Below are positions 35,187 to 43,270 of a stretch of DNA of 64,000 nucleotides, piece after piece. Both the position numbers and the translations under genes were made by a program. Location: positions 39,540 to 103,539 of the forward strand of contig JAHLLR010000010.1 of NCBI GenBank assembly GCA_020444075.1. Reading direction: 5' to 3'. Position 1 is the first letter of the stretch. Each line of letters starts with the position of its first letter. This stretch comes from Deltaproteobacteria bacterium (GTDB taxonomy: Bacteria > Desulfobacterota > Desulfobacteria > Desulfobacterales > Desulfosarcinaceae). The notes below the pieces were generated by a model. It was not told the DNA's origin and did no database searches. It saw only the letters and a list, made by a program, of their open reading frames with translations.

Positions 35187-37781
35187 ATGGAGCGATTCAT
35201 GCACTGGATGGCCCACCCTTATACGATTTCACTGGTTGCCGCATCTGTCATTTCACTTGCACTGGCCGGTTCGGCATGGAAAACCGCCACCACCATCCAC
35301 ACACGATCCTTCACGATTCTAATGCTGGCCGTGTCCTTGTGGTCGACCATGCATATCTTCGAACTGGCCGCATTCAGCCTTCCCGGAAAAGTCTTCTGGG
35401 CCAACATGCAGTTTTTCTGCATTGTTTCGGTTCCCCCGGCGCTGCTGGGCGTTGTTATCCGATACACCCGCCGGGACCACCTGATCACCCCTTTTCGCGT
35501 GGCACTGATCCTGTCCGTTCCCCTGCTCATTGCGGCCCTTGTCTGGACCAATGACTTTCACGGGTGGGTTTTCACCGGGGCGGAGATCGTTCATGTGCCG
35601 CCTTTCGATCTTCTTTACCGGCATTTCGGTCCCGGGTTCTGGATCCATACCGGATACTGTTATCTTATCATGATGGTTGGAACCTTCCTTCTTGTCCGGT
35701 CCATGATTACCACTCCCTCCCGATATAAAGGACAGGTCATCTCCCTGCTTGTCGGCATTTCCGTACCGTGGATCGGTAACGTCATGTATATTTTTAGGAT
35801 GCCGCTATTTTCTGATTTTGATATGACGCCCGTTGTATTCACCATCAGCGGCATTGCTTTCGGGTGGGGTGTCTTTCGCCACCGGCTTCTGGATGTCGTT
35901 CCCATTGCCTATGATGTGATGCTCAACAACATGCAGGATGCGGTATTTGTTTTTGACCGGCATCAACGTGTTCTGGACCTGAACCCCGCTGCCGTTCGGC
36001 TGACCGGACAGAATCGTAAAAATATCCTTTCCTTGACCGCAGACCGGCTGATTCCAGGTTGGTCAGACCGGGTCGAAGCCATTGGAAAAGGAGGTCAGCG
36101 GCAGCAGGTCTGTCTGCGAAATGGCCAACAGGATCGATATTTCGACCTTGTCGGTACCCCGCTCAAACGTGCCAATTATCTATTCGGATATCTCGTCGTA
36201 CTCCGGGATATCTCTGAGTACCGTAATACTCAGCTGGCCTTAGCTGACAGTGAACGACAATTCAAATCCCTCAGCGAAAATGCGCCGATTGTTATCTGTA
36301 CCCTGGACCCTCAGGGGGTTTTCACCTATGTCAATCCGGAGTGGGAAAACGTACTCGGCCATCCCAGAGAATATGTAACTGGCCGTCACTATTCAGAATT
36401 CGTCCTGCCTTACCATCTTGAAAACTATGCCGGAGCCTTCCGAAAAGTCAGGGACGATAGAAAAGTTTTATCCGGCTTTCCCATAAAGCTGCTTCATTCG
36501 GATGGTTCGCGGCGGTTCTTTAGTATCAGCGCATCGCCGAACCTGGATACACAAGGGGAAATTTATAACATTATCTGTCTGTTGAAAGACCTGACGGGGG
36601 AACGGGAACTGCAGGACCAGCTTTTTCAATCCCAGAAGATGGAGGCCATCGGCACCCTGGCAGGAGGTGTTGCCCACGATTTCAACAACCTGCTGATGGG
36701 CATACAGGCAAACATATCCCTGGTGCGAATGGAAACCGACCAAGGTAAACCCTGCGCGGAGCGGCTCGACAGAATCGAGTGTCAAATCCAGACCGGTGCA
36801 TCGCTGACCCACCAACTTTTAGGATACGCCCGCAAAGGAAAATACCGCCCGACGCTGCTTTGTCTGAACCAGCTTATTCGGGAGACGTTGAGCGCCTTTG
36901 GCCGGACCCGCAAACAGCTGACCCTTGATTTCGATCTTCTTGAGGATTTGCCACGCGTTCATGCTGACCGGGGGCAGATGGAACTGGTGTTGTTGAACCT
37001 GCTGGTCAATGCTTCGGACGCCATGCCGGACGGCGGCGTCCTGACCGTGAAAACCGATTTGCATACCGTTTCTCCCGTCATCAAGCCGACCATGGACCTT
37101 TCTGAAGGCGATTATGTCCATCTGCAGATCAGCGATACCGGGACAGGCATGGATGAAAAGACGCTGGAAAGGATATTCGAACCCTTTTTTACGACCAAGG
37201 AGATGGGACGGGGAACCGGCTTGGGCCTTGCTTCGGTATACGGTGTGGTAAAAAACCATCAAGGCGCCATCACGGTTTCATCGCAACCGGGAGAGGGGAC
37301 CACATTTCACCTATATTTTCAGGCGGCATTGGACGCCTGCCCCGCACCTGGATACCCACGGCGCCTCCATACCGGAAAGGGCCGAATTCTGCTGGTAGAT
37401 GACGAACTCGAATTGCTACAAGCGGGAGTCGCTCTCCTGGAAGGCCTCGGGTACAGTGTTACTGCGATAGATAATGGTTCCGAAGCCCTCGATCATCTAT
37501 CCAGCAATCCCAATTCTTTCGATCTGGTGATTCTCGATATGATCATGCCCGGCATGGGGGGGCGTGAGTTGTATGGCCATATTCGCCGTCTTTTTTCGGA
37601 CACGCCGATTTTACTGTCCACCGGTTTCAGCGATGCTGCCGGAACCACAGAAATTCTGTCCCATCGCCGGAGTGACATTATCTGCAAACCCTACACCGCA
37701 GAAGCCCTTTCGCAGAAAATCAGCAAAATGATGCTGGCCCCCGGGAATCAATCAGTGTCATCAACCTCCAAGGCCTCCTGA
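35187..37781 (+). CDS. Hybrid histidine kinase with 7TM sensor, two PAS domains and receiver
   Basis: An 864-residue membrane sensor. Residues 1-240 hold about seven hydrophobic helices of the N-terminal 7TM histidine-kinase type. Two PAS domains follow (about 245-345, with VLDLNPAAVRLTG, and about 355-470, with GVFTYVNPEWENVLGH). The histidine domain has AHDFNNLLMG near residue 494, a class typical for hybrid kinases; the ATPase domain has GTGMDEKTLERIFEPFFTTK and GRGTGLGLA (about 650-685). A C-terminal receiver carries ILDMIMPGMGG with its phosphoacceptor aspartate near 780. It has no adjacent response regulator of its own and may feed a phosphorelay. The weak ribosome site makes the start uncertain. 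Confidence 0.92.
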   Translation: MERFMHWMAHPYTISLVAASVISLALAGSAWKTATTIHTRSFTILMLAVSLWSTMHIFELAAFSLPGKVFWANMQFFCIVSVPPALLGVVIRYTRRDHLITPFRVALILSVPLLIAALVWTNDFHGWVFTGAEIVHVPPFDLLYRHFGPGFWIHTGYCYLIMMVGTFLLVRSMITTPSRYKGQVISLLVGISVPWIGNVMYIFRMPLFSDFDMTPVVFTISGIAFGWGVFRHRLLDVVPIAYDVMLNNMQDAVFVFDRHQRVLDLNPAAVRLTGQNRKNILSLTADRLIPGWSDRVEAIGKGGQRQQVCLRNGQQDRYFDLVGTPLKRANYLFGYLVVLRDISEYRNTQLALADSERQFKSLSENAPIVICTLDPQGVFTYVNPEWENVLGHPREYVTGRHYSEFVLPYHLENYAGAFRKVRDDRKVLSGFPIKLLHSDGSRRFFSISASPNLDTQGEIYNIICLLKDLTGERELQDQLFQSQKMEAIGTLAGGVAHDFNNLLMGIQANISLVRMETDQGKPCAERLDRIECQIQTGASLTHQLLGYARKGKYRPTLLCLNQLIRETLSAFGRTRKQLTLDFDLLEDLPRVHADRGQMELVLLNLLVNASDAMPDGGVLTVKTDLHTVSPVIKPTMDLSEGDYVHLQISDTGTGMDEKTLERIFEPFFTTKEMGRGTGLGLASVYGVVKNHQGAITVSSQPGEGTTFHLYFQAALDACPAPGYPRRLHTGKGRILLVDDELELLQAGVALLEGLGYSVTAIDNGSEALDHLSSNPNSFDLVILDMIMPGMGGRELYGHIRRLFSDTPILLSTGFSDAAGTTEILSHRRSDIICKPYTAEALSQKISKMMLAPGNQSVSSTSKAS

Positions 37782-38098
37782 TCGATCGCAATTCCCTTGA
37801 AATCGATTGCCAGCCGGCTTTCCCCCCTCAACCATAGAAAAATTTTACATATGGAAACTTTTTTCCTATTTGTGCTTTCATTTTTTACCTATTTTTACTC
37901 GAGCCTCTATCGGATAAGTTCACAACTATCTGAAATAAAATGGTATGTGATTGTATTGAGCCGATAGCGTGATTCTTGCATGTTAAGGATCAAGAAAATC
38001 GCACATGACCTGTTTCCGCTTGCCGCGAATGAACCATTTCCGTGATGCCTGACGGGAATATCCTGACTCTATTGCAACCGAGGACGACCTGGATCCAG
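37782..38098. other. Gene-free intergenic stretch
   Basis: An AT-rich spacer after the hybrid kinase. I see no coding frame, clear hairpin terminator or promoter that I can defend. Confidence 0.4.
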
Positions 38099-38275
38099 AT
38101 GAAGACGACGGCGATTCATGACAACGGCGGGCGGCGTACCGGGGTAGACCGACGGCAGTTTACTTATGCGGTCCATATCCCTGAACGCCGCAGCGGAAAA
38201 GACCGCCGCTCCAACCGAAACCGTCGAATGCCTCGAGGGGCGGCCGGTTCTGTGCAATCCAAGGCCCTTTCCTGA
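38099..38275 (+). CDS. Small Arg-rich protein with GKDRR motifs
   Basis: A 58-residue basic protein starting MKTTAIHDNGGRR. It carries GVDRRQF (about 16-22) and then PERRSGKDRRSNRNRR (about 29-44), a motif arrangement I have seen in small hypothetical proteins of related bacteria. An earlier in-frame ATG at 38042 would add 19 residues unlike the family. No strong ribosome site is visible. No signal or membrane segment. A nucleic-acid contact is conceivable from the charge, but function is unknown. Confidence 0.55.
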   Translation: MKTTAIHDNGGRRTGVDRRQFTYAVHIPERRSGKDRRSNRNRRMPRGAAGSVQSKALS

Positions 38276-38422
38276 AATATAACCGCGTCCTTGTCGTTTT
38301 CATTCCTTTAATCAGACAAAAACACGTTGCCGGATAAACATTTATCATTGGCCGTCGTCACGATTTCACTTTTTTGCGACCGTTTGGCGTGCCGTCCGAA
38401 GTCGAATCGTGAGACATGAAAA

Positions 38423-38461
38423 ACGGCCACCCTGCCTGGGTCATTTCGGCAACGTGGCCGT
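38423..38461 (-). terminator. Terminator after the first VDIG-repeat gene
   Basis: ACGGCCAC (38423-38430) and GTGGCCGT (38454-38461) form an 8-bp stem; on the minus strand it is followed directly by a run of T (GTTTTTC). It lies 55 bases beyond the stop of the gene at 38516. The rest of 38276-38515 has no supported gene. Confidence 0.7.
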
Positions 38462-38515
38462 CCATGAGGAATCTGGCGCTTCGACTATCTGACCGATCAG
38501 CATCTGTTGAGAGCG

Positions 38516-38923
38516 TTACGGTTGTGCGGAAGCCAGATGATCCCATTTGAAGATACCTGTCCCTTTGACGATGTTTTTCAAAGCGATAAATTCATCCATG
38601 GGCATTTCCCCCGTGCCGATATTGACCATCTGAACCGCTTTTGCGGCAGGTCTCGTATCGGTGCTGGCGCTGCGGCCGGCCACTTTATCGCGAAGTGCCT
38701 CGAAGTCTGCACGGACCATCTCCACCGGGCCGTATCGCTCCGGGCGATCGAGGGGGGTTGAAATCGCCGGCACGACATCCGGCTGCCGCCCCCGGACCAT
38801 CGCTTGCAAGGCGATAAATTCGGATTGTTCCATCTGCCCCAAACCGATGTCGACCATATCTGCCGACGCCTGGGTTACCGTCACCAATGCCAGGACCACG
38901 ATTGCTAAAGTTAGTTTTTTCAT
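38516..38923 (-). CDS. Secreted protein with VDIG repeats (paralogue 1)
   Basis: A 135-residue protein with a clear signal peptide (about residues 1-21, cut after ASA). The mature part has three related units: MVDIGLGQMEQSEFIALQAM (about 23-42), a weaker VEMVRADFEALRDKV (about 66-80) and MVNIGTGEMPMDEFIALKNI (about 97-116). The shared pattern is V-D/N-I-G-x-G-x-M-x-x-x-E-F-x-x-L-x-x-x-V. No cysteines in the mature protein. A paralogue lies 290 bases away on the same strand. GGAGGGC precedes ATG 38923. A 10-bp-arm palindrome sits 31 bases upstream. I do not know this family's function; a periplasmic or exported location is likely. Confidence 0.75.
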   Translation of the reverse strand: MKKLTLAIVVLALVTVTQASADMVDIGLGQMEQSEFIALQAMVRGRQPDVVPAISTPLDRPERYGPVEMVRADFEALRDKVAGRSASTDTRPAAKAVQMVNIGTGEMPMDEFIALKNIVKGTGIFKWDHLASAQP

Positions 38924-38954
38924 GCGCCCTCCTTTGAAGTTTATGTTTGTTTTT

Positions 38955-38980
38955 ATATGAACATGACGTAATGTTCATAT
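38955..38980. promoter_or_regulatory. Palindromic operator candidate upstream of VDIG paralogue 1
   Basis: ATATGAACAT (38955-38964) and ATGTTCATAT (38971-38980) are perfect 10-bp arms with a 6-base centre. A weaker related pair (ATGAA/TTCAT) lies near 39026-39041. The site is 31-57 bases upstream of the start codon at 38923, and a TetR gene lies nearby at 39779, making it a candidate repressor site. Confidence 0.6.
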
Positions 38981-39117
38981 TTGAGGTCAAACATATGGGC
39001 GGCCGCTTGTTTTGTCAAGCTAAAAATGAACTTTTATTCATGTATTGGCGTTTTTTAATACAAAACAGGGTAGATTTAACAGGCAGGCTCGCCTGATCGA
39101 TCTGAGGCGTAGATGAC

Positions 39118-39161
39118 AAAGGCCTGAGGTACACGCGATATTCGTGCGCCGGCAGGCCTTT
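39118..39161. terminator. Terminator after VDIG paralogue 2
   Basis: AAAGGCCTG (39118-39126) and CAGGCCTTT (39153-39161) are perfect 9-bp arms. The site lies 54 bases beyond the stop of the gene at 39215. The T-tract is short on both sides. Confidence 0.6.
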
Positions 39162-39214
39162 TCAAGCAGGTTTAACATTCTATTGTGAAATCAGTATCGG
39201 TGGTCGGTCTGCGA

Positions 39215-39619
39215 TTAGGGACAGATAAAAGTGAAACCATTGTTCGGCATGGTATTGTTTCTGGCTACCAGTTTGTTCAGGTTGCAAAATTCACTGGTCG
39301 CCATAGATCCGGTACCGATATCCACCATACCGTTATTCGCTACGGATTCAGTCGCTTCCTTCTGGGCATTGCCCGCTGCCATCGTCTGCCGGATGGCATC
39401 CACATCCGCCTGGTTGAATTCAGCGACCCGGGTGTCTTGCGGTCTTACTGTGGAAACGGAAGCAGACGGCTGGTAGGCTCCGCTTACCAGCTGCCTCAGG
39501 GTGTCAAATTCGGCCTGATCCATTCTACCCATTCCGATATCCACGCTGCCTGCCATGGCAACTGCTGCCATCACCATCGTTGCGATCGTCACTGCTGCTA
39601 TATATGTGAATTTTTTCAT
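39215..39619 (-). CDS. Secreted protein with VDIG repeats (paralogue 2)
   Basis: A 134-residue paralogue of the protein at 38516. A signal peptide covers about residues 1-23 (MKKFTYIAAVTIAT..., cut near AMA). Repeats: SVDIGMGRMDQAEFDTLRQL (about 24-43), a weaker VAEFNQADVDAIRQTM (about 64-79) and MVDIGTGSMATSEFCNLNKL (about 97-116). The third unit has a cysteine and the C-terminus ends FICP, so the mature protein has two cysteines that could pair, unlike its paralogue. The start codon 39619 follows GGAGGGT. The divergent TetR gene begins 160 bases away. Function unknown. Confidence 0.75.
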   Translation of the reverse strand: MKKFTYIAAVTIATMVMAAVAMAGSVDIGMGRMDQAEFDTLRQLVSGAYQPSASVSTVRPQDTRVAEFNQADVDAIRQTMAAGNAQKEATESVANNGMVDIGTGSMATSEFCNLNKLVARNNTMPNNGFTFICP

Positions 39620-39672
39620 GGTAACCCTCCATTTGGTTGACCGGTAAAGTTCATCGAGATTGATCTTACCAA

Positions 39673-39758
39673 TAAAATCAGTCGGATTTTCGTTATGTCA
39701 ACATGTACACAACAATATTTTTGCTTTTATTGACCCGGGGGCGGGAATTGGGTATTAA
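39673..39758. promoter_or_regulatory. Divergent promoter region of VDIG paralogue 2 and tetR
   Basis: Minus strand: TTGACA (39701-39696) with an AT-rich -10 region near 39673-39678. Plus strand: TTGACC (39730-39735), 17 bases, TATTAA (39753-39758), just before the tetR start at 39779. Between them the imperfect palindrome TGTCAACATGTACACA (about 39696-39711) could be a shared operator. Confidence 0.45.
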
Positions 39759-39778
39759 ATCAAAAGGGAGACCTCGCA

Positions 39779-40387
39779 ATGACAGAGATAATAACGAAAA
39801 CCAGAATTCCCCAGCAAAAAAGGAGTATCGAAACCAAACGCCGCATCCTCGTGGCGGCAAAGGACCAGTTTGCGAAGAACGGTTTTCACGGTACCAATGC
39901 CAAGGAAATCGCCGCGGCGGCCGGTGTGTCCGTGGGCAGCTTCTATTCCTATTTCAAGGACAAGAAAGAACTGTTCATGGAAATTTTCAGGGAACACATC
40001 GAAGAAAAGATCGTACGGATATTAGGCGAATATCGCTTCGATCCGAGCCATCGAAAGGAGAGCGTCTACCGTCTGATCAAAGCCATGCTGGATGCACACG
40101 AGCCCTATCCCCAGTTCCACCGGGAAGTGCTGGCCATGCGCTATTCGGACCCGGAAGTTGAAGCCGTATTCAATGAAATGGATCAGCATAGCCTGGGTCA
40201 CGTCGAGCGGTTTATCGAACAGTTTCGCGATAAACTGAGGATAACGGACATCAAGACAGCAGCCCATGTCATTTCAGCCGCCGTGGAAGAGATCATCTGC
40301 TCGATCACCATCTTCGGCCAAGACCAAGAAGCCGATCGGCTGATTGACGGTCTGGCGGATATGATTCACCGCTACCTGTTCGACTAA
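39779..40387 (+). CDS. TetR-family transcriptional regulator
   Basis: A 202-residue TetR regulator. The helix-turn-helix (about residues 20-62) includes AKEIAAAAGVSVGSFYSYF with the G-x-F-Y-x-Y-F signature, and the C-terminal helical domain (70-200) would hold the ligand pocket. AGGGAGACC precedes ATG 39779. It is divergent from a secreted VDIG-repeat protein, with only 160 bases between the start codons, the usual layout of a regulator and its target. The ligand is unknown. Confidence 0.9.
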   Translation: MTEIITKTRIPQQKRSIETKRRILVAAKDQFAKNGFHGTNAKEIAAAAGVSVGSFYSYFKDKKELFMEIFREHIEEKIVRILGEYRFDPSHRKESVYRLIKAMLDAHEPYPQFHREVLAMRYSDPEVEAVFNEMDQHSLGHVERFIEQFRDKLRITDIKTAAHVISAAVEEIICSITIFGQDQEADRLIDGLADMIHRYLFD

Positions 40388-40526
40388 CCTGGCGTCTAAA
40401 TAAGATTTGGCCAGGCCCTAAGACGTTAACGATTGCCAGCGAGGATCATATTCCCTCCTTGAACACCGCTTCACCGCTGCGTGGCGCCAGGCCCCGCCCG
40501 TACCCATAAGGTTTGTCAGGACCCGG

Positions 40527-41414
40527 TTAAACTGCGGTCGCGGCCAGCAGAGCACCGGACACCGCCATTACAATGGCGATCATTCGGGGTGGGGTTACCG
40601 GCTCCTTCAGGAAAATGGCGGCCAGAATAAAGGTAAAAATGGTGGAGAGCTGATTCAGTATGGCCGCCACGGAAACCAGCGTATATTTAAATCCTGCCAG
40701 CCATGCCAGCATAGCCATGTAATTGCCTACAATGGATGCCGGCAGGACGATTTTCCATGCCGATGAGGGTAACAGTGCTCCAAGGATCACCCGCCTTTCG
40801 GGATGGATCACCGCAATTACGATCAAGCCGGCAACTCCGGCGAGGAGCCTGACGAAGCTTGCCCACAGGACGCTGGTCTCTTCCAGAAGCGGCTTCACCA
40901 TAACGACGCTCCCGGCAATCAGGATCACTGCCAGCACCCCGAAAACAAGCCCCAGCCAGAAATCCTTCCGGGACATCATCACCGAAGATTTGGAACAGGC
41001 ATCCGCTCCAATGGCCCCAATCACCAGAAGGGCGCCCAAGATTCCTTTTACCCCGATGGATTCATTCAAAAACAGGGTGGATATGAAAATAATAAACGGC
41101 AGGTAGAGGCAATCCACAACGGCCCAACGGCTGGCGCCGAGTCGCTTGAGGGCCATAAAAAAAAAGGTGTCGGCCAAGGTGATGCCTAAAAAGCCGGATA
41201 TGCAGAACAACACCCAGTCCTGGGCCGGTCGGACCGGAAAAAGGATTACGTCCGCGAACCAGAGCGTGGGAACCAGCAGCAACAGGGTGACCACCCCCTT
41301 GAACAGGTTCAAGGCCATCGGGGAAAAGGTTTCGCCGCTTTTTTTGAACATGATGACAGCGGCTGCCCAGAAAAAAGCGGCTCCTGTCGAGCAGAGAATA
41401 CCGATCAACTGCAT
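40527..41414 (-). CDS. EamA/DMT-family transporter
   Basis: A 295-residue inner-membrane protein with ten predicted helices in two EamA repeats (drug/metabolite transporter superfamily). The N-terminal half shows the typical TGAAFFWAAAVIMFKKSGE and the end of each repeat LGALLVIGAIG / AIVMAVSGALL. Members export amino acids, metabolites or drugs; the substrate is unknown. The next gene upstream on this strand ends 27 bases before its start, so cotranscription with the DUF6178 gene is possible. The ribosome site is weak (CAGG). Confidence 0.88.
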   Translation of the reverse strand: MQLIGILCSTGAAFFWAAAVIMFKKSGETFSPMALNLFKGVVTLLLLVPTLWFADVILFPVRPAQDWVLFCISGFLGITLADTFFFMALKRLGASRWAVVDCLYLPFIIFISTLFLNESIGVKGILGALLVIGAIGADACSKSSVMMSRKDFWLGLVFGVLAVILIAGSVVMVKPLLEETSVLWASFVRLLAGVAGLIVIAVIHPERRVILGALLPSSAWKIVLPASIVGNYMAMLAWLAGFKYTLVSVAAILNQLSTIFTFILAAIFLKEPVTPPRMIAIVMAVSGALLAATAV

Positions 41415-41441
41415 GAACGGACCTGTCGGGTGATGGCCGGA

Positions 41442-43190
41442 TCAGTGCTTGAGCAGAAACAGATGGAGATGACGGGGATCCAGGTTGCCAGGCTCCACAG
41501 CTGCCAATTCGCGTTGAATGTCGTTGAAAAGCGCTTCGAACACAGTTCCCAGACGATCGGACAGGTCATCGGAAGACCGGCGTGATGCCGCCGCGGCCCA
41601 ATCAAGGAATTCGGCCCTTTTTCGATCGCCGATAATGCGTTGGCCCTCATGGTCCGTCCAAAGCGATGCATAGATTTCCTTAAATGCTGAAAGTGAAACG
41701 GCAAGGGTCGGCGTATCCGTATTAACCGGCGGTGTCTTCAACAACGCCCTGACCCACAGGGTGAGCAGAAGATTCTTGTATGTCAGAAATCGGATTTCCG
41801 CAATCGGTGCAATGGTTAAATCCATGTTCTTGAACAGTTGGTCGATAGCGATCACCTGGTTCAAACCCCGACCGGTGGCTTCGATCTCCTCACGCGTCAG
41901 GAAATTGCGATAGCTGGAACCGGCAGTGGACGGATCGAAAAACCGTGGCGTATCGATCAACAATCCTCCCAACAAGCCCAGCCATGCCTCGTCCCAGAAG
42001 GTGAGATCCAGCGATTGAGACTGAAACCAGCTGCCTTTGCGCCAGCGGGTGGCCTGCCACTTAAGCTGCAGGGCGCTGCCGAATCCGGTTCTGAAGATAT
42101 CCGCCAGCAAGTGACGCTGTAAAAGAGCGGATGCCATGGGGGCTGGGTGGTTGACGGTGCTATCGGTCATCAGTTCAAGGCCGATGCTAAGGTACCCGCT
42201 GACCTTGGAAACCACCGATTTCAATTGGTCGCGGTTCGAAATGATGGTCTGGTCGGCAGATATGACCTGGTTGCACAGGCCGGCCAGTTCTCCCTGGAGC
42301 TGCTGGGTCACATGAACTTCACCAATCCCCTTCAAAGCGCGTACGAACAAGTTGTCCCCCTCGAGGAAGGTGGCGGCAAACTGGGCTACCGGAAATTGGG
42401 GATCATCCGGCGATGGGGGGCGAATGGCCTTTTTCCCCCTGGCCGCGAGATCTCCGGGCTGCAGCGGTTGATAGACGCCAATCGCCTCGTGAAAGGGTAA
42501 AAACCCTTTTTCGGCAAGACGGACGTTGCGCAGCCGGAACAACTCCTCCTCGATTTCATTGGGAATCAGACTCACTGATTCCATCAGCAGGCCCTGAAAG
42601 CGAGGATGATCGAAATCCGAAATACGGCGCAGCAGCTGGCTCAGCATCTCATTTCGTCGAGTTTTGGCGGCTTCACTTTCCGGCGTGGCTACAGGATAGT
42701 CCACGAAACGCACGTAGAAGGTATCGTCATCGGTAAAAAAACCGTCGTCCAAATCTGACGAAAACTGATCGGATTCCCTGACCCGGAGTTCAATATTCCG
42801 GAACAGATACAGTTCCAGGAACTCCAGTCGTTCATCGAAACACCATTGGACCAGTCGGTCCGGATCCGCACGAAGCAGCAACTGCAGCCAGGTGGTGGCC
42901 TGCGGGTAGTTCAGCTGATCCTTTTTCCAGACCTCCATATCCAGAAAATAATCCCACTGGCGGTTGGAGGCCAGGGCAATCAGGGGAAGGGCGTTGTCCG
43001 TACCCAGATCATGGATGAGAAAATGCAGATCCTCCTCAGGAAACGAGTGGACCAAGGCTGCCGGCTGCGGGTGGTCGATGATAATGTCCATCACCTGTTC
43101 AGATGGCATTGACAGAATACGCCGTCGGGTTTCGGCCAGGTGCCGGATTCGATCGGAATGGCTGAGGGCAGGTGGGTTGGTTTGCGTCAC
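41442..43190 (-). CDS. DUF6178-family protein
   Basis: A 582-residue soluble protein that matches, by overall sequence style and length, the DUF6178 family that I associate with sulfate-reducing and related bacteria. Recognisable parts are the N-terminal ILSMPSEQVMDIIIDHPQPAAL-like helical region (key residues P-x-E-x-V-x-x-I-I), the FYVRFVDYP strand near 158-166 and the AtypicalLIPNEIEEELFRLRNVRLAE-like block near 205-230. No membrane segment, signal or enzymatic motif is evident. Function unknown. It lies between an AmpG-like permease and an EamA transporter on the same strand. Confidence 0.7.
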   Translation of the reverse strand: MTQTNPPALSHSDRIRHLAETRRRILSMPSEQVMDIIIDHPQPAALVHSFPEEDLHFLIHDLGTDNALPLIALASNRQWDYFLDMEVWKKDQLNYPQATTWLQLLLRADPDRLVQWCFDERLEFLELYLFRNIELRVRESDQFSSDLDDGFFTDDDTFYVRFVDYPVATPESEAAKTRRNEMLSQLLRRISDFDHPRFQGLLMESVSLIPNEIEEELFRLRNVRLAEKGFLPFHEAIGVYQPLQPGDLAARGKKAIRPPSPDDPQFPVAQFAATFLEGDNLFVRALKGIGEVHVTQQLQGELAGLCNQVISADQTIISNRDQLKSVVSKVSGYLSIGLELMTDSTVNHPAPMASALLQRHLLADIFRTGFGSALQLKWQATRWRKGSWFQSQSLDLTFWDEAWLGLLGGLLIDTPRFFDPSTAGSSYRNFLTREEIEATGRGLNQVIAIDQLFKNMDLTIAPIAEIRFLTYKNLLLTLWVRALLKTPPVNTDTPTLAVSLSAFKEIYASLWTDHEGQRIIGDRKRAEFLDWAAAASRRSSDDLSDRLGTVFEALFNDIQRELAAVEPGNLDPRHLHLFLLKH

Positions 43191-43270
43191 GGAAATATCA
43201 CTCCTCTTGTTGAACGATACTGCCTGTACAATAATCAGAATTTTTATAAAAACAAGGATTTCTGTATGGA

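Noticed and set aside
39703..40161. A frame starting before the second tetR gene
   Set aside because: It is out of frame with the clear TetR protein and gives charged low-complexity sequence.
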